Under the pieces are notes generated by a model. The model had not been told where the DNA came from. It worked only from the letters and a program-made list of their open reading frames with translations, and ran no database searches. Source: DATMRF01 sp035566435 (GTDB lineage: Bacteria; Verrucomicrobiota; Verrucomicrobiia; Limisphaerales; UBA8199). From it: 64,000 bases of DNA. A program made the position numbers and the translations under genes. Every line of letters starts with the position of its first letter. Positions within the stretch are counted from its first letter, which is position 1. Shown one piece after another: positions 26,774-35,337 of this stretch. The stretch covers positions 1-64,000 of the forward strand of contig DATMRF010000008.1 in assembly GCA_035566435.1 (NCBI GenBank), read 5' to 3'.

Positions 26774-27883
26774 TTAGAGCCGTTGAGCCACCACCGTTGC
26801 CAGCTCTGCGAGCCAACGACCCGGCTCGGCTTTGGCCTTTTCGAGACGGGTGATCTCGGTGAGGGCATGGGTCTGAATGAACACGCGCCGTTTGGAAGCA
26901 CTGGCGGAGAGCACGCCGGCCAGCCCGATGCAACCAATCCCGAGCTGCCGGCAATGCCGCGCGATTTGGCCTACGCCCTTGCCCATGAAGCTTGAATCAT
27001 CGAGAGCACCTTCGCCGGTGATAACCAAGTCCACCGAGCGCAAACGGCGCGTGAGGCCGGCCTGGCGGGCGAATAAATCAAAGCCGGGTTCAAGTTTTCC
27101 ATGCGCAAACGCGAGCAGCCCGAAGCCCAGTCCGCCGGCAGCGCCGGCGCCCGGAACGACCGAAAAATCACGCCGGGGTTCCCGCTTCAAGGTAGTTGCG
27201 AGGCGGCGCAGACAGCGTTCGGCGAGCGGAAAGTCACGCGGGCGCAAGCCTTTTTGTGGCCCGTAAACGCGGGTGGCGCCGCGCGGCCCCAGCAGGAGGT
27301 TCTGCACATCGACTGCCACCAGCAACTCCTCGAACCAGGGTTGCGGTTCGGGTCGCCAGACAGCCGCGAGCCGCGCCAGTCCAAGCCATTGGTCGATGCG
27401 CTGTCCCAAGCGGTCCAGGAATTGCCACCCCAAAGCGCGCGCCAGGCCAAAGCCGCCATCATTTGTCGCGCTGCCGCCGATGCCGACCAGGCAACGTCTT
27501 GCGCCTTTGGCGAGCGCGCTATGGAACACGGCCCCCAGCCCGAAAGTGTCGAGGTGAAACGGATGGAACCGGCCTGGCCGCAACATCACCAGCCCGATAA
27601 CCGCCGCCGATTCAATCACCGCAGTTTTGGTCTTCGGCTCCCACCACCAGCGGGCGCAGCACGGCTGATGTGCCGCGTCCACGGTTTCGACCGTTTGCGC
27701 GCGGGCGCCCAGCAAGCGGCCCATTACCTCGCCGAAACCATCGCCGCCGTCGGTGATCGGCAGCAGGGTCAACGCGTCTTGCGGCCGCGCCCGTCGCCAT
27801 CCGCGGGCAATGGCGGCCGCCGCCGCTCCGGCAGAGAGCGTGCCCTTAAACTTGTCGGGAGCAATCAGGACCTTCAGCCGCAC
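26774..27883 (-). CDS. Glycerate kinase (GlxK/GarK type)
   Basis: Phosphorylates D-glycerate to 2- or 3-phosphoglycerate. 369 residues. N-terminal KVLIAPDKFKGTLSA (4-18), GIGGSATNDGG (about 135-145), GAGAAGGLGFGL and ITGEGALDDSS are family hallmarks. It stands alone between repeats, so no pathway partner (tartronate or serine cycle enzyme) can be assigned from context. Confidence 0.94.
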   Translation of the reverse strand: MRLKVLIAPDKFKGTLSAGAAAAAIARGWRRARPQDALTLLPITDGGDGFGEVMGRLLGARAQTVETVDAAHQPCCARWWWEPKTKTAVIESAAVIGLVMLRPGRFHPFHLDTFGLGAVFHSALAKGARRCLVGIGGSATNDGGFGLARALGWQFLDRLGQRIDQWLGLARLAAVWRPEPQPWFEELLVAVDVQNLLLGPRGATRVYGPQKGLRPRDFPLAERCLRRLATTLKREPRRDFSVVPGAGAAGGLGFGLLAFAHGKLEPGFDLFARQAGLTRRLRSVDLVITGEGALDDSSFMGKGVGQIARHCRQLGIGCIGLAGVLSASASKRRVFIQTHALTEITRLEKAKAEPGRWLAELATVVAQRL

Positions 27884-27900
27884 AGGTGTGGCAGCAAGTT

Positions 27901-27935
27901 AAAGGCTGAAGGCTGAAGGCTAAAGGCTAAAGTCC
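27901..27935. repeat. 7-bp-period array, 4-5 units
   Basis: Units aaaggct, gaaggct, gaaggct, aaaggct, then aaagtcc. It lies just upstream of the glycerate kinase start. Confidence 0.9.
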
Positions 27936-28010
27936 GCTGTTGCAGAGAAGCGGCCCCGATTCGGATTCGAGACCGCTTCGGTGGCTTCCTGTGATCCGCC
28001 GGCAGGTGCC

Positions 28011-28140
28011 TTAGAGAGTGTTTGGAAATCCATATTCAATGTAGGAGCCGACGTGAGGAGGCCCAAATTCTTAGCCGATTCAGCGAGGATCAGAGCCTCC
28101 TTACGTCGGCTCCTACAATTTTAAAACACGCTCTTAGAGC
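28011..28140. mobile_element. MITE-like palindromic element, copy 2
   Basis: Inverted repeat 28041-28062 with 28095-28116 (22 bp, one mismatch, GTAGGAGCCGACGTGAGGAG), inside terminal repeats TTAGAGAGTGTTTGGAAATC and AAAACACGCTCTTAGAG. Same family as 22727-22863. Its right end supplies the TAA stop of the pilin gene. Confidence 0.85.
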
Positions 28141-28496
28141 GGCAACAGGTGAGTGTCCGGCCGCCGCTGGCACGTTGGCCGCACATCCACGGTCGTGACG
28201 GTGTAACTGTCGGCAAAACTTTGACCGCCTGACGGACAGACCACTGAGTTTCGCAGGTAATCTTTGATGTCCCCGTAGGTCACCGCCTGGCCTGAGTCTT
28301 TCTTCAACTCCAGCGCCCAGGACTGGATGGCGCCGTCGATTTGTCGCAGGTTATTGAGGCACCCCTTCTGGTAAGCCTGTTCCCGGGACTTCACGAAGTT
28401 GGGAATCGCGAGCGTTGCCAGCATGCCGATGATGGCGACGACGATCATGATTTCCACCAGGGTGAAACCCGCCGGAATTGAGGTTTTTGTTTTCAT
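28134..28496 (-). CDS. Type II/IV prepilin-like protein
   Basis: About 120 residues. The prepilin peptidase motif AGFTLVEIMIVVAIIGMLA (residues 9-27) is cut after Gly and methylated at Phe; the hydrophobic helix anchors it to the inner membrane or a pseudopilus. The rest contains two Cys that could form a disulfide. Start at 28496 chosen; the frame upstream to 28571 is unlikely. The C-terminus (RPDTHLLPL, then TAA) is short and ends inside a MITE-like repeat, so the original end may be lost. No secretion genes are nearby, common for such orphan pilins in Verrucomicrobiota. Confidence 0.87.
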   Translation of the reverse strand: MKTKTSIPAGFTLVEIMIVVAIIGMLATLAIPNFVKSREQAYQKGCLNNLRQIDGAIQSWALELKKDSGQAVTYGDIKDYLRNSVVCPSGGQSFADSYTVTTVDVRPTCQRRPDTHLLPL

Positions 28497-28571
28497 TTTC
28501 AGCCTTTCTGTTCGTTGTGGCAGCGTGAACAGGGCAGCGGGCGGGTTATAATAATGACTGCATTTGTTCAC

Positions 28572-28873
28572 TTATTGCCCGTCGCCAACCGCCAATTGTT
28601 GAAACAGCGGGAAGTGAAATTGGTTGCGCGAGAAAGGGTTTTTCTCCCGGGCGTAGTCGTTCTCGTCGTCCTCCTCCGCTTTCTCTTGCTCCTCAAGACC
28701 GAGCAAGAGGAAGAGAAAGAGGACCAGGACCGGTAAGAAACTCCCCACCTTTGGATGGTAGGGCGGGTTGTCCTCAACCAACCACGAGAGTTTGCCGCCA
28801 GCCGGATTATTAACTCTCGCCGGACTGTGAGCCGTTTCCGGCGCGTTGGGGACAACGCGCCCTACGCCTCGAA
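28572..28873. other. Gene-free stretch with hairpins
   Basis: A strong hairpin CTCTTGCTC (28683-28691) and GAGCAAGAG (28701-28709) lies in a purine/pyrimidine-skewed palindrome about 80 bp long. Two GTTGNGGACAAC palindromes follow (28757-28782 and 28841-28865), the second abutting the sufC stop. A 69-codon acidic frame here reads through the palindrome and I do not accept it as a gene. Confidence 0.75.
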
Positions 28874-29644
28874 CTACGCCACAACCGCTTCGCCCCGGGT
28901 GATCCAGTCGTAGCCCTTTTCTTCGAGGTCGAGGGCGAGCTGCTTGCCGCCGGTCCGCACGATGCGTCCATCGACCAGCACGTGGACAAAATCCGGCACT
29001 ATATAGTTGAGCAGCCGCTGGTAATGGGTGATGACCAATTGCGCGTTGTCGTCGCGACGCAGTTTGTTGACGCCACTCGAGACGATTTTGAGCGCGTCGA
29101 TGTCCAGCCCGGAATCGGTTTCGTCGAGCACGGCCAGCTTCGGCTCCAGCACGGCCATTTGGAAGATTTCGTTGCGCTTCTTTTCACCGCCGGAAAACCC
29201 TTCATTGACCGAGCGCCGCAGCAAGTCGTCGCTCAGTTCGAGCAATTTCATTTTGTCCTTTACGAGCGTCAGGAACTCGATCGCGTCCAGCTCACTTTGG
29301 CCTTTGTGCTTGCGAATTTCATTCAAAGCGGATTTCAGGAAGTAAGTGCTGTTCACCCCGGGGATTTCCACCGGGTATTGGAACGCCAGGAACAAGCCTT
29401 CGCGCGCGCGCTCCTCGGGATCCATTTCGAGCAGGTCCTGGCCGTTATAGAGCACTTTCCCCGCCGTGACGTCGTAGCCCTCGCGCCCCGCGAGGATCGC
29501 CGCCAGCGTGCTCTTACCACTGCCATTCGGCCCCATGATCGCGTGCACCTCGCCGTCGTTAATCGTCAGGTTGATGCCCTTTAGAATTTGCTTCCCCTCA
29601 ACACCCGCGTTGAGGTCTTTAACTTCCAATATCGGTTGTTTCAT
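28874..29644 (-). CDS. sufC: Fe-S assembly ATPase SufC
   Basis: ABC-type ATPase that drives the SufBCD scaffold for iron-sulfur cluster assembly. About 256 residues. Walker A GPNGSGKST (about 38-46), the SufC-type signature FSGGEKKRNE and Walker B LAVLDETDSGLD are present. Start at 29644 (MKQPILEVKDL). It follows sufB by about 105 bp; no sufD, sufS or sufU follows, only repeats and a pilin. The partner genes must be elsewhere or replaced. Confidence 0.96.
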   Translation of the reverse strand: MKQPILEVKDLNAGVEGKQILKGINLTINDGEVHAIMGPNGSGKSTLAAILAGREGYDVTAGKVLYNGQDLLEMDPEERAREGLFLAFQYPVEIPGVNSTYFLKSALNEIRKHKGQSELDAIEFLTLVKDKMKLLELSDDLLRRSVNEGFSGGEKKRNEIFQMAVLEPKLAVLDETDSGLDIDALKIVSSGVNKLRRDDNAQLVITHYQRLLNYIVPDFVHVLVDGRIVRTGGKQLALDLEEKGYDWITRGEAVVA

Positions 29645-29700
29645 TATGCTCAAATCATCCAAAACGAAGGCCCGGCATCATTGCAAGGCTGCTGGGCGCC

Positions 29701-29735
29701 GTTGAGTGTCATGTGACGAGTGTCGGGTGTCGGGT
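29701..29735. repeat. 7-bp-period array, 5 units
   Basis: Units gttgagt, gtcatgt, gacgagt, gtcgggt, gtcgggt, between sufB and sufC. Confidence 0.8.
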
Positions 29736-29749
29736 GCCGCGCTTCACGC

Positions 29750-31198
29750 TCAGCCCACGCTTCCCTCGAGACTCACGCCCAGCAGCTTTTGAGCCTCGAC
29801 GGCAAATTCCATCGGCAGCTCGCGGAAGACTTCCTTGCAGAACCCGTTGACAATCATGTTGACCGCGTCCTGGGTCGCAAGCCCGCGCTGATTGCAGTAA
29901 AAAATCTGGTCCTCGCCGATTTTTGAAGTGGAGGCTTCGTGCTCGACGCGGGCCGACGTGTTCTTGACCTCGATGTACGGGAACGTGTGCGCGCCGCATT
30001 TGTTGCCCAGGAGCAGTGAATCGCATTGCGAGAAGTTCCGCGCGTTGGCGGCGCTCTTCTGAATTTTGACCTGCCCGCGGTAGCTGTTCTGGCCGTGGCC
30101 GGCGGAAATGCCCTTGGAGACGATAGTGCTGCGCGTGTTCCTGCCGATGTGCACCATCTTCGTCCCGGTGTCGGCCTGCTGGTAGTTATTCGTCACCGCC
30201 ACCGAGTAGAATTCACCCACGGAATTCTCTCCCTGCAAAATGCAGCTCGGATATTTCCAAGTGATGGCGGAACCGGTTTCCACCTGGGTCCAGGAAATCT
30301 TCGAGTTACGGCCTTTGCACAAGCCGCGCTTGGTCACGAAATTGTAGATGCCGCCGCGGCCCTGGGCGTCGCCCGGGTACCAGTTCTGCACCGTCGAGTA
30401 TTTGATCTGCGCGCGGTCCAGCGCGATCAGCTCCACGACCGCCGCGTGCAACTGGTGCTCGTCGCGCATCGGCGCGGTGCAGCCTTCCAGGTAGCTGACC
30501 GACGCCCCCTCTTCCGCGACGATGAGCGTGCGCTCGAACTGGCCAGTATTGGCCGCGTTGATGCGGAAGTAGGTGGACAACTCCATCGGGCACTTGACCC
30601 CTTTCGGAATAAAACAGAACGAGCCGTCGCTGAACACCGCCGAGTTCAACGCCGCGAAAAAGTTGTCCGTGTAGGGCACCACCATCCCCAGGTATTTCTT
30701 CACCAGGTCCGGATGATTATGGACCGCTTCGGTAAACGAGCAGAAAATAATGCCCCGCTCCGCCAGCTTTTCCTTGAAGGTGGTGCCGACCGAAACGCTG
30801 TCGAACACCGCATCGACGGCTACTCCCGCCAGGCGCTCGCGTTCCTTGAGCGGAATACCCAGCTTCTCATAGGTTTCCAGCAGCTTCGGGTCAACCTCTT
30901 CGAGGCTCTTCGGCCCGTCGCCTTTTTTTCTGGGCGCCGAATAATACACCGCTTTCTGGTACTCGATGGGCGGGTACTTCACGTGCGGCCACGTGGGTTC
31001 CTGCATCGTCAGCCAGTGACGGTAGGCCTTCAGCCGCCATTGGAGCATGAAATCCGGCTCGTCTTTCTTCGCCGAGATCAGCCGGATCGTATCTTCATTC
31101 AGCCCCGGCGGCGCCGAATCGGCTTCGACGTCGGTGTAGAAGCCGTACTTATACTCCTGCTTGACTAAGCCTTCAATGGTCTCGGTTGCTGTGCTCAT
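29750..31198 (-). CDS. sufB: Fe-S assembly scaffold SufB
   Basis: Core scaffold protein, 482 residues, of normal length. Conserved blocks AVHNHPDLVKKYLG, FIPKGVKCPMELSTYFRIN, and the C-terminal QCDSLLLGNKCGAHTFPYIEVKN with the Cys and His used for cluster assembly are visible. Second gene after a Fur-family regulator (51-bp gap), then sufC. This ties cluster assembly to iron or oxidative control. Confidence 0.97.
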   Translation of the reverse strand: MSTATETIEGLVKQEYKYGFYTDVEADSAPPGLNEDTIRLISAKKDEPDFMLQWRLKAYRHWLTMQEPTWPHVKYPPIEYQKAVYYSAPRKKGDGPKSLEEVDPKLLETYEKLGIPLKERERLAGVAVDAVFDSVSVGTTFKEKLAERGIIFCSFTEAVHNHPDLVKKYLGMVVPYTDNFFAALNSAVFSDGSFCFIPKGVKCPMELSTYFRINAANTGQFERTLIVAEEGASVSYLEGCTAPMRDEHQLHAAVVELIALDRAQIKYSTVQNWYPGDAQGRGGIYNFVTKRGLCKGRNSKISWTQVETGSAITWKYPSCILQGENSVGEFYSVAVTNNYQQADTGTKMVHIGRNTRSTIVSKGISAGHGQNSYRGQVKIQKSAANARNFSQCDSLLLGNKCGAHTFPYIEVKNTSARVEHEASTSKIGEDQIFYCNQRGLATQDAVNMIVNGFCKEVFRELPMEFAVEAQKLLGVSLEGSVG

Positions 31199-31249
31199 TC
31201 GTGCAAAATCGTTAAACCGCTAAACGGTTAAAATGTTGTTGAGCCTGGC

Positions 31250-31684
31250 TTATCCGGTCACATTCGCGCAGGCCGGGCAGCGGCCGTGAATCGTCACATC
31301 GTACCGTTCGGCGCGGAAACCCTTCGGCAGCGGCACTCCGCTGTCCCGCGGCAGCGGAATATCAAAAACGCTTTCGCAGCCGTCGCAATAAAAATGGCAA
31401 TGCTCCTGCATGTTCGGGCAGAACCGGGCGGCTCCCCGCTCCACCGTCACCTGTCGCGCCAACCCGCATTTCACCAACGCGTCGAGGCAGTTATAGACTG
31501 TCGCCATCGAAATATCGGGCATCTCGCCCTTGACCCGCAGGAAGACTTCCTCGGCAGTCGGGTGGTCGCGCCTCTGCAAGAGCACACCATACACGTGCTC
31601 GCGCTGCGGCGTAAAACGAAAACCGCCGGTGGTCAGCCGCGCGCTCAACTGCTGGTTGATTGTGGTTTTGCCGGGGCTACTCAT
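31250..31684 (-). CDS. Fur/PerR-family metalloregulator
   Basis: A 144-residue winged-helix repressor. DNA-binding part QREHVYGVLLQRRDHPTAEE and ISMATVYNCLDALVKCGL; metal sites HCHFYCDGC and the C-terminal RCPAC, where the four Cys form the structural zinc site. It could sense iron (Fur), peroxide (PerR) or cluster status. It is first in the unit with sufB and sufC. A perfect 7-1-7 palindrome 41 bp upstream of its start is a likely operator, so it probably controls itself and suf. Confidence 0.93.
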   Translation of the reverse strand: MSSPGKTTINQQLSARLTTGGFRFTPQREHVYGVLLQRRDHPTAEEVFLRVKGEMPDISMATVYNCLDALVKCGLARQVTVERGAARFCPNMQEHCHFYCDGCESVFDIPLPRDSGVPLPKGFRAERYDVTIHGRCPACANVTG

Positions 31685-31725
31685 GGCCGTGGGTAAGTTA
31701 GTTGAAAACGGAGTGTTGTCAATAT

Positions 31726-31740
31726 TTGGAATAATTCCAA
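31726..31740. promoter_or_regulatory. Likely Fur/PerR-type operator
   Basis: TTGGAATAATTCCAA: two 7-bp half-sites around one A, a perfect palindrome with the 7-1-7 architecture of Fur and PerR boxes. It is centred about 49 bp upstream of the regulator ATG at 31684, where a promoter is expected. Confidence 0.75.
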
Positions 31741-32254
31741 GTTACGCTCCAACTCTCACGACTAACCGTTTTGGACCGGAACCACCACAAAAATTGCTCA
31801 GCCTAACGGTCAACGGTCCGAGCCATCACAATGCGCTCGAACGTTGACAGCTACCTGGTTAAGCGGTTGCTAATTTCGTCCCGGTCAAAGGTCGTCCAAA
31901 AACAGCTAAGAGAATGACAATTCATGGTTAGCCCGGCGTGATGCGGCCTGCCAGGTTAACGCGCGTGCATGCGGACAGATCATCCGAACACAGCTTTTGC
32001 TGGCCGGCGCAGGACCGAGTCAGAGCTAAAACCCCCCTTTTGGCTCCTCGTACATCCCCAGTCTTCACGGCCAGCGTTTCTTTAAAATGCGGATGGGGTT
32101 GGCGTGGGAAATCCCGCCGAACGCTGCATCGGTCGGAGTTGTGGCCGGCCGTCTTCGAGCGACCTGGGTGCGCCGGCAGGAATGCCGGCGCGTCCAGGCT
32201 CGTGCCCATGAGTCCTGACTGGCGGGTCGTGGGCGAGCAGGACGAATAGCCCAT
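31741..32254. other. Gene-free 0.5-kb stretch
   Basis: Upstream region of the regulator-suf unit and downstream region of the ferritin-like gene. It contains a hairpin CGCCGGCA...TGCCGGCG near 32170-32190. The open frames have no recognisable domain and unnatural composition. Nothing else seen. Confidence 0.65.
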
Positions 32255-33679
32255 CTAAGCGGAACCGGTCAGTTCCTTCAGGTCGGCCCGAACGTTTTGG
32301 TACGTCGTTGCGAAGGCCAGCACCTTGGGGTCGGGTTCGACGTCCCAACGCCGGCAGGCCTGGCGGTACAGCTCCGGCCACCAGTTCCGGTGCTGGGTCC
32401 GACCTTCCTGCCGCCAGTTCTCCCAGTTCATCAGCACCTTGGACCAGCATTCGTCGCCGTACCGAACTGCCTGCTGAGCATCTTTGAACTCCTTCAGGTA
32501 CCAGTCCCGGCCGATGCGGGCGTGCAGCACTTCATCGGCCCAATCGTAATCCTGGAACAGCGCCGCCAGCGGATTCTTTGACGCTCGTCCCACCTCCCAC
32601 TCGAACCGTTTGCCGTTCTTCGGCATGAGGCCCTGCTCGATAAAATACAGGACCGCGTGGCGTTCGATGGGCTTGAGCTGCGTGTTCAGCGCCAGCGACC
32701 AGGTGAAGTTGATCATTACCTGCTTCGGCCAATCGATCCCCAGGTTGGCAAAACCGACCTCGCCCATCATGGCATGCCGCGCTTCATCCCAAAGCTGGCG
32801 CGTCATGTCCCGGTAGTAACCCCAGGGCTTGTCCGCCGTTTCGGTGATGATGCTGGCCATCATCTCCGGCACATCCACCTCCCGCAGCCGCTTGTAAAAC
32901 ATCATCAGCGTTTTAGGTTCGGGCGGGAATTGCTCATTGTAGAGAAACACTTCGGCGTTCACCCCCATGTTGTAAGGGTCGGGGAAGCGCTCGTCGCGTT
33001 TCGGCACAGGGTCGTACTGGTAAGGTTGCGCCGAGTGTTGCCGAACTACGTGGGCTCCGCTGGGTTTTTGGGTCCCATCGAGACCGCCGGCCGCTGCCAG
33101 GCAATTCTCGAGCTGCGAGAACCACCCAGCCAGGCGCCCGCGGCACGACGCATCGACCAGCGCCGTGACGCATTTCGCGCCAAATTGAAGCATGTCCTCC
33201 AGTTCGAGCAACGCGAAGCGGCAGACGCGGACGCTCGGTTGGTCCACGAGCTTATTGGTGTCGCGCAGATGCCGTTGCAGTGCGGCTTGCAGCGCCGGCA
33301 ACGCTTGCTCATACAGCCCCGCCACCAACTCTTGAGTTGTCGGTGCCGCCAGAATTTCGTCAAAGAAGATTGCCAGGTTCGCGTCCGGCACCGCCTCGAG
33401 GCCCAGCGGCGGTTCCCGCATTTCGCCCACCCGCTTGCGCAGGGCGGTCACGTGCTCGGCGCAAAGGTGCGCGTGCAGGCTGAAGCCCATCTTGAGCTCA
33501 TAAAGCGGCTCCGCCGTAATGCGCGCGGTGAAAACCTGGTGCAGGCGCTTGAAAGCGTAGTGATACCGCTTCAACCGGCGGACGCATTCCTCGACCGACA
33601 GGCCGGGCTTCATAGCGTCGGATAATGAGGCCAGGCCAGCCAACGGGGGCAGTCCGCGATGCGATGCGATTGTGTTCAT
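32255..33679 (-). CDS. Ferritin-like (possible diiron) protein, unknown function
   Basis: A mostly helical protein of about 474 residues that I cannot name. Two repeated helix motifs with spaced acids and His, WDEARHAMMGE and ADEVLHARIGRDW, plus an N-terminal HAHLCAEHVTALRKR, look like the E-x-x-H pairs of ferritin-like diiron carboxylate proteins. The acidic, aromatic stretch ITETADKPWGYYRDMTRQLW lies just before the first motif. It might be an oxygenase or oxidase. Starts at 33679 and 33721 are both possible; neither has a clear ribosome site. Single gene, transcribed toward suf. Confidence 0.75.
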   Translation of the reverse strand: MNTIASHRGLPPLAGLASLSDAMKPGLSVEECVRRLKRYHYAFKRLHQVFTARITAEPLYELKMGFSLHAHLCAEHVTALRKRVGEMREPPLGLEAVPDANLAIFFDEILAAPTTQELVAGLYEQALPALQAALQRHLRDTNKLVDQPSVRVCRFALLELEDMLQFGAKCVTALVDASCRGRLAGWFSQLENCLAAAGGLDGTQKPSGAHVVRQHSAQPYQYDPVPKRDERFPDPYNMGVNAEVFLYNEQFPPEPKTLMMFYKRLREVDVPEMMASIITETADKPWGYYRDMTRQLWDEARHAMMGEVGFANLGIDWPKQVMINFTWSLALNTQLKPIERHAVLYFIEQGLMPKNGKRFEWEVGRASKNPLAALFQDYDWADEVLHARIGRDWYLKEFKDAQQAVRYGDECWSKVLMNWENWRQEGRTQHRNWWPELYRQACRRWDVEPDPKVLAFATTYQNVRADLKELTGSA

Positions 33680-33755
33680 ATCGAAAGCTTGTGCTGTGAA
33701 AAACCTAACATGATTTGGCATGGCTGCATCGGGAAAATTCAGGATTCAGAGCACA

Positions 33756-33831
33756 GGGGCGGGGACGGCAACGTTCCGGCTTGCGTTATCTGTTGGAGAA
33801 AAACGGGGACGTGGCCGTCCCCGCCCCGGTG
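33756..33831. repeat. GC-rich palindrome, GGACGTGGCC family, copy 2
   Basis: Left arm GGGGCGGGGACGGCAACGTT; right arm GGGGACGTGGCCGTCCCC plus GCCCCGGTG; loop about 27 bp. Shares the right arm with 22598-22674. Confidence 0.82.
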
Positions 33832-33951
33832 TGAATTCGCGATGCCAGGCTGCTGCACTTACTTTCCAGGTTGCGCCACTTCTGCTGTCGCCTTATTGTT
33901 TTCGGCACTAGAACCAACCTGGCGCCCACCGAAGAGGGAAGCTGTTTTGGC

Positions 33952-35325
33952 ATGAAACGAAAGAAATCGCGCTCTGCACAATCAAGGCAAGGAGCCATCC
34001 AATCATTGCCACCGGCGACAGGAGAGCCTGAAACGAGCCCAGTAGAAGCTGGTCCGGCTGCCACCTCTTCGGCGCTAGCAACCCCTTTGTCTCGTGTCCA
34101 GTCACCGGGGACCGAAGTGGTTCCACTCGACCCATCTCTTCGAATCCCTCCCATCCTCCTGGAAGGCGATGAACCAGCCCGCCCGCCACTCGCCGGGCCG
34201 GGAGAAAAGTACACTCTCGGTCCGACGGCGCCTTCGGGCCAACGCGATTCACCGGAACACGAGCTGCCCACAGCATATGGGACCGGCCGTTTGTTCCTGA
34301 CCGCCAGGGACCCGCATTGCCTCTACGCCTGCTGGGACCTGACTGCGGAGCAGCAGCGTCTCTGCAACAGCCTCTCCAAGCACCATCACCTGGTCGTCCG
34401 GGTTCACCAGGGAACCGTGAGTGGCCAACCGGTTAACGAGATTCATGTCCATCCGGAGTCCCGGCATTGGTTTATACACGTCGAGCATGCCGGCCGGACT
34501 TACGTCGCGGAATTAGGCTACACTCAGGCGAACGGCCAATTTCGAACAACCGCTGTCTCCGACCCCGTCACAACGCCGACCGGGACCGTCGCCGAAGAGC
34601 GAGCTGTCGAGCTCGCCTCCATCACCTTCGAGACTGCGGACCGATCAATCGCGGTGCCGACACGGGATGCGCCGCCAGCCCCTCTCGGCTTCTCGAAACC
34701 CCAACCGTCCTCGCCCAGTCCGACGCGGGGCGCGGGATTCCAATCCCGCGGGCCTGCCTCCGCTGAGGTGCTCCCGGAACGCGAGCCAAACCTCGCGGAG
34801 CCACCCCCGCACTCTGTTCTTGACTGGACTCCGGAACAGGAACAGGCGCTGGCGGAAATCATCGGCAGTACTCTCTTGGAACGGCAATCGCCGTGCTCTG
34901 CGGAAATTGCAGCGCTCCTTTTAGGCGCGGGTCAACGCCCCGGCGCTGCTCCCGAAGCGATCCAATTCGCCTTGCCCATGCCTCTCGGCCCGGAAGTCTC
35001 AAGTCCGCCAGGTGGGGAATTCCCCGAGCAACAAGGGTTCTGGTTCAACGTCAATGCGGAGCTCATCATTTACGGCGCAACGGAACCCGGTGCGCTGGTC
35101 ACCATCGGCGGCAGTCCGATCCGGCTACGGCCCGATGGCTCGTTCAGTTGCCGGTTTGCGTTGCCGGACGGATATTATCACTTGCCGCTTTCAGCGGTCT
35201 CCGCGCAAGGCGACGCCCGGCACGCAAAACTCGAATTCTATCGGGGCACACGTTATGGCGGAGAAGTCGGCGCTCACCCGCAGGACCCGGCGCTTAAAAC
35301 GCCGCACGCCGAGAATGTGGATTGA
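33952..35325 (+). CDS. DUF4912 domain protein
   Basis: A 457-residue protein with a low-complexity Pro/Ala-rich N-terminus (1-100), a DUF4912 domain (about 105-220: GRLFLTARDPHCLYACWDLT, then HHHLVVRVHQG and SRHWFIHVEHAGRTYVAELG), a second linker, and a C-terminal beta-rich segment NVNAELIIYGATEPGALVTI with PIRLRPDGSFSCRFALPDG. The N-terminal domain may bind carbohydrate. It lies 12 bp before the GH57 gene, an arrangement typical of this phylum, so it likely acts with that enzyme in glycogen handling. Confidence 0.88.
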   Translation: MKRKKSRSAQSRQGAIQSLPPATGEPETSPVEAGPAATSSALATPLSRVQSPGTEVVPLDPSLRIPPILLEGDEPARPPLAGPGEKYTLGPTAPSGQRDSPEHELPTAYGTGRLFLTARDPHCLYACWDLTAEQQRLCNSLSKHHHLVVRVHQGTVSGQPVNEIHVHPESRHWFIHVEHAGRTYVAELGYTQANGQFRTTAVSDPVTTPTGTVAEERAVELASITFETADRSIAVPTRDAPPAPLGFSKPQPSSPSPTRGAGFQSRGPASAEVLPEREPNLAEPPPHSVLDWTPEQEQALAEIIGSTLLERQSPCSAEIAALLLGAGQRPGAAPEAIQFALPMPLGPEVSSPPGGEFPEQQGFWFNVNAELIIYGATEPGALVTIGGSPIRLRPDGSFSCRFALPDGYYHLPLSAVSAQGDARHAKLEFYRGTRYGGEVGAHPQDPALKTPHAENVD

Positions 35326-35337
35326 ACCGGAAGTTGC

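Noticed and set aside
23871..27935. Tandem arrays as possible CRISPR
   Set aside because: Units are 7 bp, degenerate and have no spacers; no cas genes present.
28572..28781. 69-codon acidic frame downstream of sufC
   Set aside because: The frame crosses a long palindrome and a repeat; composition follows the repeat, with no conserved motif.
31928..32254. 108-codon frame upstream of the regulator-suf unit
   Set aside because: Unnatural composition, no ribosome site, no recognisable family.
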